From: Clostridia bacterium
Lineage (GTDB): Bacteria; Bacillota; Clostridia; Christensenellales; Aristaeellaceae
Reading direction: 5' to 3'
Assembly (NCBI GenBank): GCA_016295665.1
Contig: JAEDKS010000090.1
Span: 1-9,367 of the forward strand
Length of the DNA stretch: 9,367 bases
This document shows positions 1 to 5,817 of this stretch, piece after piece (the first letter of the stretch is position 1; every line of letters starts with the position of its first letter). Under the pieces are notes generated by a model. The model searched no databases and was not told the DNA's origin. It was given only the letters and a program-made list of their open reading frames with translations. A program made the position numbers and the translations under genes.

Positions 1-1
1 C

Positions 2-1063
2 CTCCCGCAGCCCTGGACGCCGGGGGAGACGATCACGGTCACGCTCACCTGGCATGCCGCCGTGCCCGACTGCGCCAGCCGCTTCGGTCAGCGGGACGGC
101 GTCTGGGCGCTGGGGAACCTGTTCCCCCTGCCGGCGGTGTGGGAGGACGGGGCGTGGCGCACGGATGCCTACCTCTCCATCGGCGATCCCTTCCTGTCTG
201 AGTGCGCCAACTGGCACGTGACCCTGACGGCGCCCACGGGCTACACCGCCGCCGCCACGGGCTACGCGGAGCCGGAGACAAGCGGCGACAGCCTGATCTG
301 GCGCTGGGACGCGCCGGCGGTGCGGGATTTCACCGTGGTGCTGTCCCGGGCGTATCAGCGCGCCGCCGCCATGGAGGGCGATACGCTGGTGGTCGCCTAT
401 GCCCGGAGCCAGTCCGCCGCCGCAGCCATGGTGCAGTCCGCCGCGAAGGCCCTGCGCTGCTACGGGGACCTGTGGGGGGCCTACGTCTACCCCACCCTGA
501 CCCTGTGCGAGGTGGGCTTCCCCTTCAGCGGCATGGAGTACCCCCGGCTGATCCTGCTGGGAGAGGACACCGTGTCTGCGGGCGGTGACACTCTGGCCCT
601 CACCGTGGCGCACGAGACGGCCCATCAGTGGTGGGCCATGCTGGTGGGCAGCGACAGCTGGTATCAGGCCTGGCAGGACGAGAGCCTGGCGGTGTACGCC
701 CAGATGGACTACATCGGGCAGGTCTACGGGGCCAGCTCCCGCGCCTCCGCCATCGACGAGAGCATCGAGAGTGCCCTGCGCATCTCCATCCCCCGGGACA
801 TCACCCCCGGCAGCCCCCTTGATGCCTTCGCCAGCCTGAGCGAGTACAGCCTCGTGGTCTACAACCGGGGCGCGGCGCTGTGGGTGGCGCTGGAGCACCT
901 GATGGGCCGGGAGGGGCTGGACGCGGCGCTCCGGGACTACCAGACGCAATACCGCTTCCGCCTGGCGACCCGGCAGAACCTGACCGACATCCTCTCCGCC
1001 CACGCGGGCCTGGACGTGTCCGCGCTGATGCGGGATTACCTGGATACGGAGATCATCAACTGA
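2..1063 (+). CDS. M1-family zinc metallopeptidase (aminopeptidase N-like), 5' end cut by window edge
   Basis: The reading frame is open from base 2, and the residues before the GTG at 62 already look like M1 N-terminal domain, so the true start lies outside the window. Numbering from base 2, the zinc site HETAH begins at residue 204. It is followed by exactly 18 residues and then the third zinc ligand Glu in QDES, giving the HExxH-x18-E signature of gluzincin family M1. The upstream GMEYP (base 530) replaces the exopeptidase GxMEN motif but keeps its Glu. A YNRGA segment near residue 287 matches the catalytic proton-donor Tyr region. The protein ends about 150 residues after the zinc site, so the long C-terminal helical domain of classic aminopeptidase N is absent. 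It probably trims N-terminal residues from peptides. Whether it is exported cannot be seen because the N-terminus is missing. It heads a run of envelope genes. Family is certain; substrate is unknown. Confidence 0.9.
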   Translation, partial: LPQPWTPGETITVTLTWHAAVPDCASRFGQRDGVWALGNLFPLPAVWEDGAWRTDAYLSIGDPFLSECANWHVTLTAPTGYTAAATGYAEPETSGDSLIWRWDAPAVRDFTVVLSRAYQRAAAMEGDTLVVAYARSQSAAAAMVQSAAKALRCYGDLWGAYVYPTLTLCEVGFPFSGMEYPRLILLGEDTVSAGGDTLALTVAHETAHQWWAMLVGSDSWYQAWQDESLAVYAQMDYIGQVYGASSRASAIDESIESALRISIPRDITPGSPLDAFASLSEYSLVVYNRGAALWVALEHLMGREGLDAALRDYQTQYRFRLATRQNLTDILSAHAGLDVSALMRDYLDTEIIN

Positions 1064-1067
1064 GCAC

Positions 1068-1087
1068 GCGGGCCGACGATGGCCCGC
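1068..1087 (+). other. Intercistronic hairpin, no U-tract
   Basis: GCGGGCC (1068-1074) pairs perfectly with GGCCCGC (1081-1087) around a 6-base loop, between the peptidase stop and the ribosome binding site of the glycosyltransferase. No run of T follows, so it is not a standard intrinsic terminator. It could be an mRNA processing or stability element, or a chance hairpin in GC-rich DNA. Confidence 0.4.
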
Positions 1088-1108
1088 TGTCGAAAGGATT
1101 GTGATACC

Positions 1109-2218
1109 ATGTGTGACGAGCCCCAGCAGGCCGTCATCCTCATCCCCTCCCTGGAGCCCGACCAGCGGCTGCCCGCCTACGTGGACAGGCTGCTGGCGAA
1201 GGGATTCCGGCATGTGCTGATCGTGGACGACGGCTCCCCGGAGCGCTACCAGCCCATCTTCCAGTCGCTTTCGGAGAAGCCGGGCTGCACCGTTGTGCAT
1301 CACGATGTGAACCGCGGCAAGGGCGTGGCGCTCAAGACGGGCTACGCCTGGATTGAGCAGCACCTGCCGGACTGCACCGGGGTCATCACCGCCGACGCGG
1401 ACGGTCAGCACACGGTCGAGGACTGCTGGAAGCTGGCGGAGGCGCTGCGGAGCGGCAAGCGTGCCCTGTACCTGGGCAGCCGCGACTTCACCCTCCCGGA
1501 CATCCCGCCCAAAAGCCGCTTCGGCAACCGGCTCACGAGCCTGGTGTTCAAGCTGTTCTACGGGCACTACCTGCCGGACACCCAGACCGGACTGCGGGCC
1601 TTCCGCCGGGAGGATCTGCCCTTCATGCGGGAGGTGGAGGGCGAGCGCTTCGAGTACGAGATGAACGTGCTCATCGCCTGCTCCCGGCACCATCTGCCCA
1701 TGGTTCCCATCGGCATCGAAACGGTGTACGAGAACGAGAACGCCGGCACCCACTTCCACCCCGTGCGGGATTCCATCCGCATCTACCGGGTGATTCTGGG
1801 CAACTTCATCCGCTTCATGGGATCGAGCATCGCCTGCTTCCTGCTGGACAACGTCATCTTCACCCTTGTGGAGCATGCCCTGCTTCGCCCCCGCGCCGGC
1901 GTGGAGGATGAGATCGCCGTCGCCGTCGCCACGGTGGTGGCCCGGTGCGTCTCCGCGCCCTGCAACTTCCTGCTCAACCGGAGCCTGGTGTTCAAATTCA
2001 AAGGCCAAACGGGCCGCACCGCGCTGCGCTATGCGCTGCTGTGCATCGCGATGATGGTGCTCAGCGCCCTGGGCGTGAACCTGCTGTCCCTGCTGGGCAT
2101 GCCCAACGTGCTGGACAGCCTGAGCAAGATCGTCATCGACACCCTGCTGTACTTCGTCAGCTACCGGCTGCAGCGCAGCTGGGTGTTCTCGGACCCCAAA
2201 AAGGAGGCACGGGCATGA
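1109..2218 (+). CDS. Bifunctional glycosyltransferase family 2 / GtrA-family membrane protein
   Basis: This is a 369-residue fusion. Residues 1 to about 220 are a GT-A fold family 2 glycosyltransferase of the dolichol-phosphate-mannose synthase type, with the nucleotide-binding VDDGS (D40, D41) and the metal-binding DADGQH (D96, D98). Residues about 231-360 are a GtrA domain with four hydrophobic helices, ending in the typical YRLQRSWVF. Family 2 enzymes of this type move a sugar from a nucleotide donor to polyprenyl phosphate, and GtrA proteins are thought to flip the lipid-linked sugar across the membrane. The fusion should therefore make and export a lipid-linked sugar for a surface glycan or teichoic-acid-like polymer. 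The sugar is not predictable. An ATG exists at 1079, but I choose 1109 because AAAGGA at 1093-1098 sits 10 bases before it and 1079 lies inside a hairpin with no binding site. The stop overlaps the next start by 4 bases (ATGA). Confidence 0.92.
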   Translation: MCDEPQQAVILIPSLEPDQRLPAYVDRLLAKGFRHVLIVDDGSPERYQPIFQSLSEKPGCTVVHHDVNRGKGVALKTGYAWIEQHLPDCTGVITADADGQHTVEDCWKLAEALRSGKRALYLGSRDFTLPDIPPKSRFGNRLTSLVFKLFYGHYLPDTQTGLRAFRREDLPFMREVEGERFEYEMNVLIACSRHHLPMVPIGIETVYENENAGTHFHPVRDSIRIYRVILGNFIRFMGSSIACFLLDNVIFTLVEHALLRPRAGVEDEIAVAVATVVARCVSAPCNFLLNRSLVFKFKGQTGRTALRYALLCIAMMVLSALGVNLLSLLGMPNVLDSLSKIVIDTLLYFVSYRLQRSWVFSDPKKEARA

Positions 2219-2388
2219 AGGAGAAGCTCCGCAGCGCCCTGCTGCTTTTGCTGGCGGCGCTGATGCTGTTCGGCTTCGCGCTGGCGGTGCCCTCCGGGCG
2301 CGTCACCGACGAGGCGGACGCGCGCTACCGGGAGCTGCAGCGGGAGAACGACGAGGACAACTGGCTGCTGCAATACCATCTTGACTGA
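2215..2388 (+). CDS. 57-residue small signal-anchored or secreted peptide, function unknown
   Basis: The ATG overlaps the stop of the GT2/GtrA gene in an ATGA and has its own strong AAGGAGG at 2201-2207, 7 bases upstream. Both suggest translational coupling. The peptide begins MKEKLRS and continues with a hydrophobic stretch of roughly 18 residues (about 8-25). A short charged, Glu/Arg/Asp-rich tail follows, ending NWLLQYHLD. The hydrophobic part is either a single membrane anchor or a signal peptide; AVPSG near residues 24-28 gives no clear cleavage site. I recognise no family. The downstream glycosidase begins 15 bases later with its own binding site, so this is a separate gene. Its place between a glycan-lipid synthase/flippase and an exported glycosidase suggests a small accessory subunit, but that is inference from position only. 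Confidence 0.7.
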   Translation: MKEKLRSALLLLLAALMLFGFALAVPSGRVTDEADARYRELQRENDEDNWLLQYHLD

Positions 2389-2403
2389 GATACGGAGGAA
2401 ACC

Positions 2404-3345
2404 ATGATGAAGAAACTGCTTGCCATCCTGCTGCTGCTCTCGATGGTGCTTCCCGTGCTGGCGGAGGAGGCCGCCCCCGGGGCGGAGAGCGCGGAGGACA
2501 CGCTGGTCTTTGAGCTGGACGGGAACGGGGACATCATCGCGCCCCTGACGCCCCTGCCCATCGACTTCTCCGCCGGCCCCGCGCCCGCTGCCGACGCCTT
2601 CACGGAGGACGGCTATCAGGACGCGAGCCTGACCGTGCGCATGGAGCGCGTCTGGGTGGATGATGCCCGCTTCAACGTGGCCCGCGTCACCATCGCCGAC
2701 CCGAGCCAGCTGCGCACCTCCCTGTCCTGCGACTTTGGCAAGAAGCGCACCGCGCTCATCTCCACCATGGCGAAGAACGTCAACGCGGTGGTGGCCATCG
2801 GCGGCGACTACTACATGGACCGCACCAAGGGCTACATCGTCCGTCAGGGCAACGTGTACCGCACCACGCTCTTCAAGACGCTGGACATCCTGCTCATCGA
2901 CCAGAACGCCGACTTCCACATCATCCGGGCCGGGGACAAGGATGCCCTGTCCGCCCTGCTGGAGAGCGGCGTGCAGCCCGTGAACGTGTTCAACTTCGGC
3001 CCCGCGCTGGTCGTGGACGGCGAGCAGCAGCCCATCAGCAATAAGTACGACTTCAACCCCACCGGCAAGGAGCCCCGCTGCGCCATCGGTCAGACCGGCC
3101 CCCTGGAATACCTGCTGGTGGTGGTGGACGGGCGAAATGCGGCGGATTCCGCCGGCTGCACCGTGGAGACGCTGGCGGCCTTCATGCTGGCGCAGGGCTG
3201 CACCCAGGCCTACGCCCTGGACGGCGGCAACAGCGCGCTCATGGTCTTTGGGGACGAGAACTACTCCGCCAAGTCGAAGTCGGCGGAGCGGGATGTGAGC
3301 GACATCATCTATTTTGCCACCCTGGTCAGCCCGCAGGCGGAATAA
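2404..3345 (+). CDS. Exported phosphodiester glycosidase family (NAGPA-domain) protein
   Basis: This 313-residue protein has a clear signal peptide (MMKKLLAILLLLSMVLPVLA, likely cut after Ala20), a low-complexity acidic linker and a NAGPA domain over about residues 70-310. Family hallmarks are GGDYY (133-137), FNFGPALVVDG, VVDGRN with the following S-A-G-C-T, and ALDGGNSALM around D273-G274-G275, matching the conserved LDGGxS segment. The human namesake removes N-acetylglucosamine from a phosphodiester. Bacterial members hydrolyse sugar phosphodiesters in cell-wall polymers or exopolysaccharides. This one should act outside the membrane on a surface glycan, consistent with the GT2/GtrA gene upstream. 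GGAGG at 2394-2398 serves either the ATG at 2404 (5 bases) or the one at 2407 (8 bases); the difference is one Met. The exact substrate is unknown. Confidence 0.88.
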   Translation: MMKKLLAILLLLSMVLPVLAEEAAPGAESAEDTLVFELDGNGDIIAPLTPLPIDFSAGPAPAADAFTEDGYQDASLTVRMERVWVDDARFNVARVTIADPSQLRTSLSCDFGKKRTALISTMAKNVNAVVAIGGDYYMDRTKGYIVRQGNVYRTTLFKTLDILLIDQNADFHIIRAGDKDALSALLESGVQPVNVFNFGPALVVDGEQQPISNKYDFNPTGKEPRCAIGQTGPLEYLLVVVDGRNAADSAGCTVETLAAFMLAQGCTQAYALDGGNSALMVFGDENYSAKSKSAERDVSDIIYFATLVSPQAE

Positions 3346-3361
3346 GCGACGGAGGCATGAC

Positions 3362-4312
3362 ATGACCCACATGATAACGATCCTCGGGCAGCCCCTGACC
3401 GCCTACGGCATGGGCGCCGCCATGGCGATGCTGCTCCTGCTGTTCGGGGTGGCGATGCTGTCCCGAACGCGTCACCTCCCCCGGGGCACGGCGCTCCGCT
3501 TCGCGGTGCTGGCGCCTCCGCTGTGCCTGCTCTGCAGCCGGCTCGTGTACGTGGCGGCAAGCTACGCCTACTATCTGCAGGACATCGGTGACTGGACGCT
3601 GATGCTGCGCTTCTGGGACGGCGGCTACAGCATGATCGGCGCCTTCGGGGGCGTGGTGCTGGCGGCGTTCCTGACGGAGTGCTGGACGCGGACGCCCCAC
3701 GGCGCGCTGCTGGACGTGCTGGGAACGGTGCTCCCCGTTGTCTTGATGTGTGCCCGCACCATGGAGCGCGGCACCGGTCTGGGCGAGGGCGCCCCCGTGC
3801 CGGAGGGCTGGCCCGCCACCTTCACCATCGAAACGGCCTACGGCTCGCTCCACACCGTCTTTCTCTACGAGGCCATCGCCGCCGCCGTCATCTTCCTCAT
3901 CGTGCTCCTCTGGCAGTACCTCTGCCGCAGACGCCGCCCGGGCGATGTGCTGCTGATGTTCACGCTGCTCTTTGGCTGCACCCAGGTGGTGATGGAGAGC
4001 CTCCGGGAGGACGGGCACATGACCGTCCACATGGGGGTCTCCGTGCAGCAGGTGCTCGCCGCGCTGCTGGTGCTCATCGCGCTGGGCATCTGGACGGCCC
4101 GCGCCGCCAAGGCTCCGACCTGCAGGCGCTGGTGGCCCGCGCTGGTCGCCGTGCTGGCGCTCATGCTGGTGGCGCTGGCGGTGGTGGCGGAGTTCGGCGT
4201 GGATCGCTGGGACAGCAAGGTCGCGGCGTACGGCCTGATGATCGCCTGCCTGATCGGGCTCTTTGAGCTGGCGGGCATCAGCCGCCGCCTGAGCTACCGG
4301 ACACAGGACTGA
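3362..4312 (+). CDS. Divergent Lgt-family (prolipoprotein diacylglyceryl transferase-like) integral membrane protein
   Basis: This 316-residue polytopic membrane protein starts at ATG 3362, with GGAGG at 3351-3355, 6 bases upstream; the reading frame extends further 5' without a binding site. Lgt landmarks are in order: WDGGYSMIGAFGG (85-97) for the WxGGLSxxGGLIGG loop, an Arg at 132, LYEA (168-171) before a long helix, and ESLRED (from E212) for the EFxREPD segment. True Lgt moves diacylglycerol from phosphatidylglycerol to the lipobox cysteine. By eye alignment to E. coli Lgt, R143 is kept (R132) and E243 is kept (E212), but N146 becomes Glu135, R239 becomes Gln208 and the loop His103/Tyr becomes Ile92. 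Two extra hydrophobic helices follow the normal end, making it longer than a typical Lgt of 260-290 residues. I infer an Lgt-fold protein whose reaction may differ from lipoprotein acylation. It lies in the envelope gene run. Confidence 0.78.
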   Translation: MTHMITILGQPLTAYGMGAAMAMLLLLFGVAMLSRTRHLPRGTALRFAVLAPPLCLLCSRLVYVAASYAYYLQDIGDWTLMLRFWDGGYSMIGAFGGVVLAAFLTECWTRTPHGALLDVLGTVLPVVLMCARTMERGTGLGEGAPVPEGWPATFTIETAYGSLHTVFLYEAIAAAVIFLIVLLWQYLCRRRRPGDVLLMFTLLFGCTQVVMESLREDGHMTVHMGVSVQQVLAALLVLIALGIWTARAAKAPTCRRWWPALVAVLALMLVALAVVAEFGVDRWDSKVAAYGLMIACLIGLFELAGISRRLSYRTQD

Positions 4313-4327
4313 CAGGAGGAATGCCCC

Positions 4328-4537
4328 ATGGAGCATGAGAAGATCGAGCGCATCAACGAGCTGGCCCGCAAGAAAAAGACGGTGGGCCTGACCGAAAAGG
4401 AGCTGGAGGAGCAAACCGCCCTGCGGCAGGAGTACCTCCGGGGCTTCCGGGAGAACATGGAGGCCGTGCTGCAGAACACCGTCATCCAGCACCCGGACGG
4501 CACCCGGACGCCGCTCCAGAAAAAGCCCCGGCACTGA
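4328..4537 (+). CDS. DUF896 (YnzC/UPF0291) family protein
   Basis: This is a 69-residue, charged, soluble protein. KIERINELARKKK, the following LTEKELEEQ and the LRQEYLRGFRENM block are the defining segments of DUF896. These proteins form a short helical hairpin. The Bacillus subtilis relative YnzC is encoded with the SOS-regulated yneA operon, but its molecular role is not established. Here it follows the Lgt-like gene by 15 bases. AGGAGG at 4314-4319 lies 8 bases before the ATG. An earlier ATG at 4321 is out of frame and too close to the binding site. Nothing here, such as a LexA-type site, shows SOS control. Family assignment is firm; function is not predictable. Confidence 0.92.
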   Translation: MEHEKIERINELARKKKTVGLTEKELEEQTALRQEYLRGFRENMEAVLQNTVIQHPDGTRTPLQKKPRH

Positions 4538-4561
4538 GCGGGGCCACAGCCATGCGAGATC

Positions 4562-4580
4562 GCCGCGCCGCCTGCGCGGC
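4562..4580 (+). other. Intercistronic hairpin upstream of the DUF1292 gene
   Basis: GCCGCGC (4562-4568) pairs perfectly with GCGCGGC (4574-4580) around a 5-base loop in the 73-base gap between the DUF896 and DUF1292 genes. Only CTTCC follows, so it would be a weak terminator at most. It may act as an attenuator or mRNA stabiliser, or be chance pairing in GC-rich DNA. Confidence 0.4.
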
Positions 4581-4610
4581 CTTCCGATAGAACGACAGGA
4601 GGGAACAACC

Positions 4611-4934
4611 ATGTACGAGGACGATCTGAACCAGGAGCCGGACATCATCGAAATGACGGACGACGAGGGCAACACCATACTCATGCAGGTGGTGGATTAC
4701 TTCTTCTACAACGGCGAGGAGTACGTCATTCTCACCGACAGCATCGACGACGGCACCCAGGAGGACGAGCCGGAGGAGATCGACTGCTACGTGATGCACG
4801 TCGTCACCTCCCGCGACGAGGAAACCGGCGAGGAGCTGGAGACCTTCGAGCCCATCGAGGACGCGAAGCTGGAAGCCAAGCTCATCGAGGTTGCCAACAG
4901 CCAGCTCAACGACGAGGAGGAGCCGGAGGAATAA
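4611..4934 (+). CDS. DUF1292 (YrzB-like) acidic protein
   Basis: This is a 107-residue, strongly acidic, cytoplasmic protein. The order D-I-I-E-M-T-D-D-E-G-N followed by hydrophobic strands, then YNGEEYVILTD and an acidic loop before a Y-V-M-H strand, is the DUF1292 pattern (relatives such as B. subtilis YrzB). In many Bacillota this family sits near the Holliday-junction resolvase gene ruvX, but no such gene is visible here. AGGAGGG at about 4597-4603 gives a good start at ATG 4611. The tail ends in an E/D/P-rich run. It is the last + strand gene before a strong terminator. The biochemical role is unknown for the family. Confidence 0.9.
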   Translation: MYEDDLNQEPDIIEMTDDEGNTILMQVVDYFFYNGEEYVILTDSIDDGTQEDEPEEIDCYVMHVVTSRDEETGEELETFEPIEDAKLEAKLIEVANSQLNDEEEPEE

Positions 4935-4954
4935 TCTCCCGCCCCGCGCATCCC

Positions 4955-4986
4955 AAAAGGCTGCCCCGAACCCGGGCAGCCTTTTT
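4955..4986. terminator. Bidirectional intrinsic terminator between DUF1292 and ferredoxin genes
   Basis: AAAAGGCTGCCC (4955-4966) pairs with GGGCAGCCTTTT (4974-4985) as a perfect 12-bp stem with a 7-base loop, followed by one more T. Leading A and trailing T runs let it work on both strands. It ends the + strand run and lies just past the ferredoxin stop on the - strand. Confidence 0.88.
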
Positions 4987-5000
4987 CCGTTCCCTGCACG

Positions 5001-5186
5001 TCAGTGCTTCTCGATGGCGTTCACCGGGCAGCCCTCCAGCGCGGCGTCGGCATCGGGCGCCTGCTCGCCGGACACGTCCATCTCCCGGGCCTGCGCGTGC
5101 CCGTCGGGCCCCATCTCGAACACCCCGGGGCACACCGCCACGCACAGCCCGCAGCCAATGCAGCTGTCATTCACCAGATAGCGCAT
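5001..5186 (-). CDS. Small single-cluster [4Fe-4S] ferredoxin
   Basis: This 61-residue protein carries C9-x2-C12-x2-C15-x3-C19-P near the N-terminus and one remote Cys in EGCPVNAI (C53). That is the pattern of ferredoxins with one [4Fe-4S] cluster bound by C9, C12, C15 and C53; a second cluster is not possible. It would carry single electrons at low potential in the cytoplasm. The frame extends upstream, but I choose the ATG at 5184-5186 because AAGGAGG lies 6 bases upstream and the ferredoxin fold begins there (MRYLVNDSCIGCG). In some relatives the fourth motif Cys makes a disulfide with a mid-chain Cys; here no other Cys exists, so C19 should be free. No redox partner is encoded nearby, so its pathway is unknown. 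Confidence 0.93.
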   Translation of the reverse strand: MRYLVNDSCIGCGLCVAVCPGVFEMGPDGHAQAREMDVSGEQAPDADAALEGCPVNAIEKH

Positions 5187-5236
5187 ACACAGCCTCCTTT
5201 CTCCCCCATTCTGCCCCGAACACGCGCAAAGCATGC

Positions 5237-5266
5237 AAAAAGCCGCCTGACATCAGGTCGGCTTTT
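5237..5266 (-). terminator. Intrinsic terminator downstream of the Glu-Glu-Pro repeat gene
   Basis: AAAAGCCG and CCTGA (5238-5250) pair with the arm at 5253-5266, with one bulged base, forming about 13 bp. Read on the - strand the stem ends in a TTTTT run (complement of 5237-5241). It lies 12 bases past the stop of the 5279-5770 gene. T bases on the + side mean it may also work in that direction. Confidence 0.8.
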
Positions 5267-5278
5267 CGATGGGCGCCC

Positions 5279-5770
5279 TTACGCCTGCTCGTCCCCGGCT
5301 TCCTCCACGGGCACATCCACCACGGCGGCATACACCGGCGCTGCGGGCTCCTCCGGCTCCTCGGGCTCCTCAGGTTCCTCCGGTTCCTCAGGCTCCTCCG
5401 GCTCCTCCGGCTCCTCAGGCTCCTCGGGCTCCGCCACCTCGATGGTCGGTGCCTCGCTCTCGTCGGTCACGGGCTCCATGCGGCTGCTCCTGGCCTGCGC
5501 CTGACGCTCGGCCTCCATGGCCTCAAGGGTCTTTTCCACCTCATCCAGCTCCCGCAGCTCCCTGTCCAGCTCCTCGGGGAAGGCCGCGCCCTGCTTCCAC
5601 AGCGCGTAGGCCCTGGCGCCGAAGCCGGAGAGGATTTCCCGGCTGCGGTTCTGCAGGTTCAGCCTCTCCACCTTGTAGCGGGCGCTGTCCGCGATGCCGT
5701 TGGCGGTGGAGCCGATGGTCTCCATGCCCCTGATCCACGCCTCCCGAATCTGCTTTCCGATTTCTGCCAT
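5279..5770 (-). CDS. Helical protein with a C-terminal Glu-Glu-Pro repeat tail, function unknown
   Basis: This 163-residue protein has no signal peptide or membrane segment. Residues 1 to about 95 look alpha-helical, with an N-terminal amphipathic part, a middle ILSGFGARAYALWKQG segment and a coiled-coil-prone EELDRELRELDEVEKTLEAM stretch. This layout resembles small clostridial proteins that often end in a zinc ribbon, but there are no cysteines here. After a short spacer the chain enters an extended, highly acidic tail with nine EEP triplets, then a short hydrophobic VYAAVVDVPV and an acidic end. Such Glu/Pro tails tend to be rigid and extended. AAAGGAG lies 8 bases before the ATG. It follows the lipid kinase gene by 47 bases on the same strand and may be co-transcribed. 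I do not recognise a named family. Confidence 0.82.
   Translation of the reverse strand: MAEIGKQIREAWIRGMETIGSTANGIADSARYKVERLNLQNRSREILSGFGARAYALWKQGAAFPEELDRELRELDEVEKTLEAMEAERQAQARSSRMEPVTDESEAPTIEVAEPEEPEEPEEPEEPEEPEEPEEPEEPEEPAAPVYAAVVDVPVEEAGDEQA
5346..5426 (-). repeat. Nine tandem 9-bp units encoding Glu-Glu-Pro
   Basis: On the + strand the unit is GGCTCCTCN, nine in a row, with GGTTCCTCN in two copies (5373-5390). All differences fall on third codon positions (Pro CCN, and Glu GAA/GAG), so every unit still encodes Glu-Glu-Pro. A partial tenth unit follows. Such arrays can change copy number by slippage while staying in frame. Confidence 0.92.
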
Positions 5771-5817
5771 ATGAATCGCTCCTTTCCATAGCCGAGTCTA
5801 TGCTGCCCGCCCGGTGT

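Noticed and set aside
1079..1108. Longer start for the GT2/GtrA protein at ATG 1079
   Set aside because: It begins inside a hairpin with no ribosome binding site; ATG 1109 has AAAGGA at good spacing.
2161..3372. 403-residue open frame on the - strand opposite the NAGPA gene
   Set aside because: It is antisense to a gene with clear family motifs, rich in His, Gln, Arg and Gly as expected from reversed high-GC codons, and has no recognisable domain.
3326..4684. 452-residue open frame on the - strand opposite the Lgt-like and DUF896 genes
   Set aside because: It spans two well-supported + strand genes and has shadow-type composition (many His, Gln and Arg) without motifs.
5346..5426. Tandem repeat as a possible CRISPR array
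   Set aside because: Units are 9 bp with no spacers and lie inside a coding frame.
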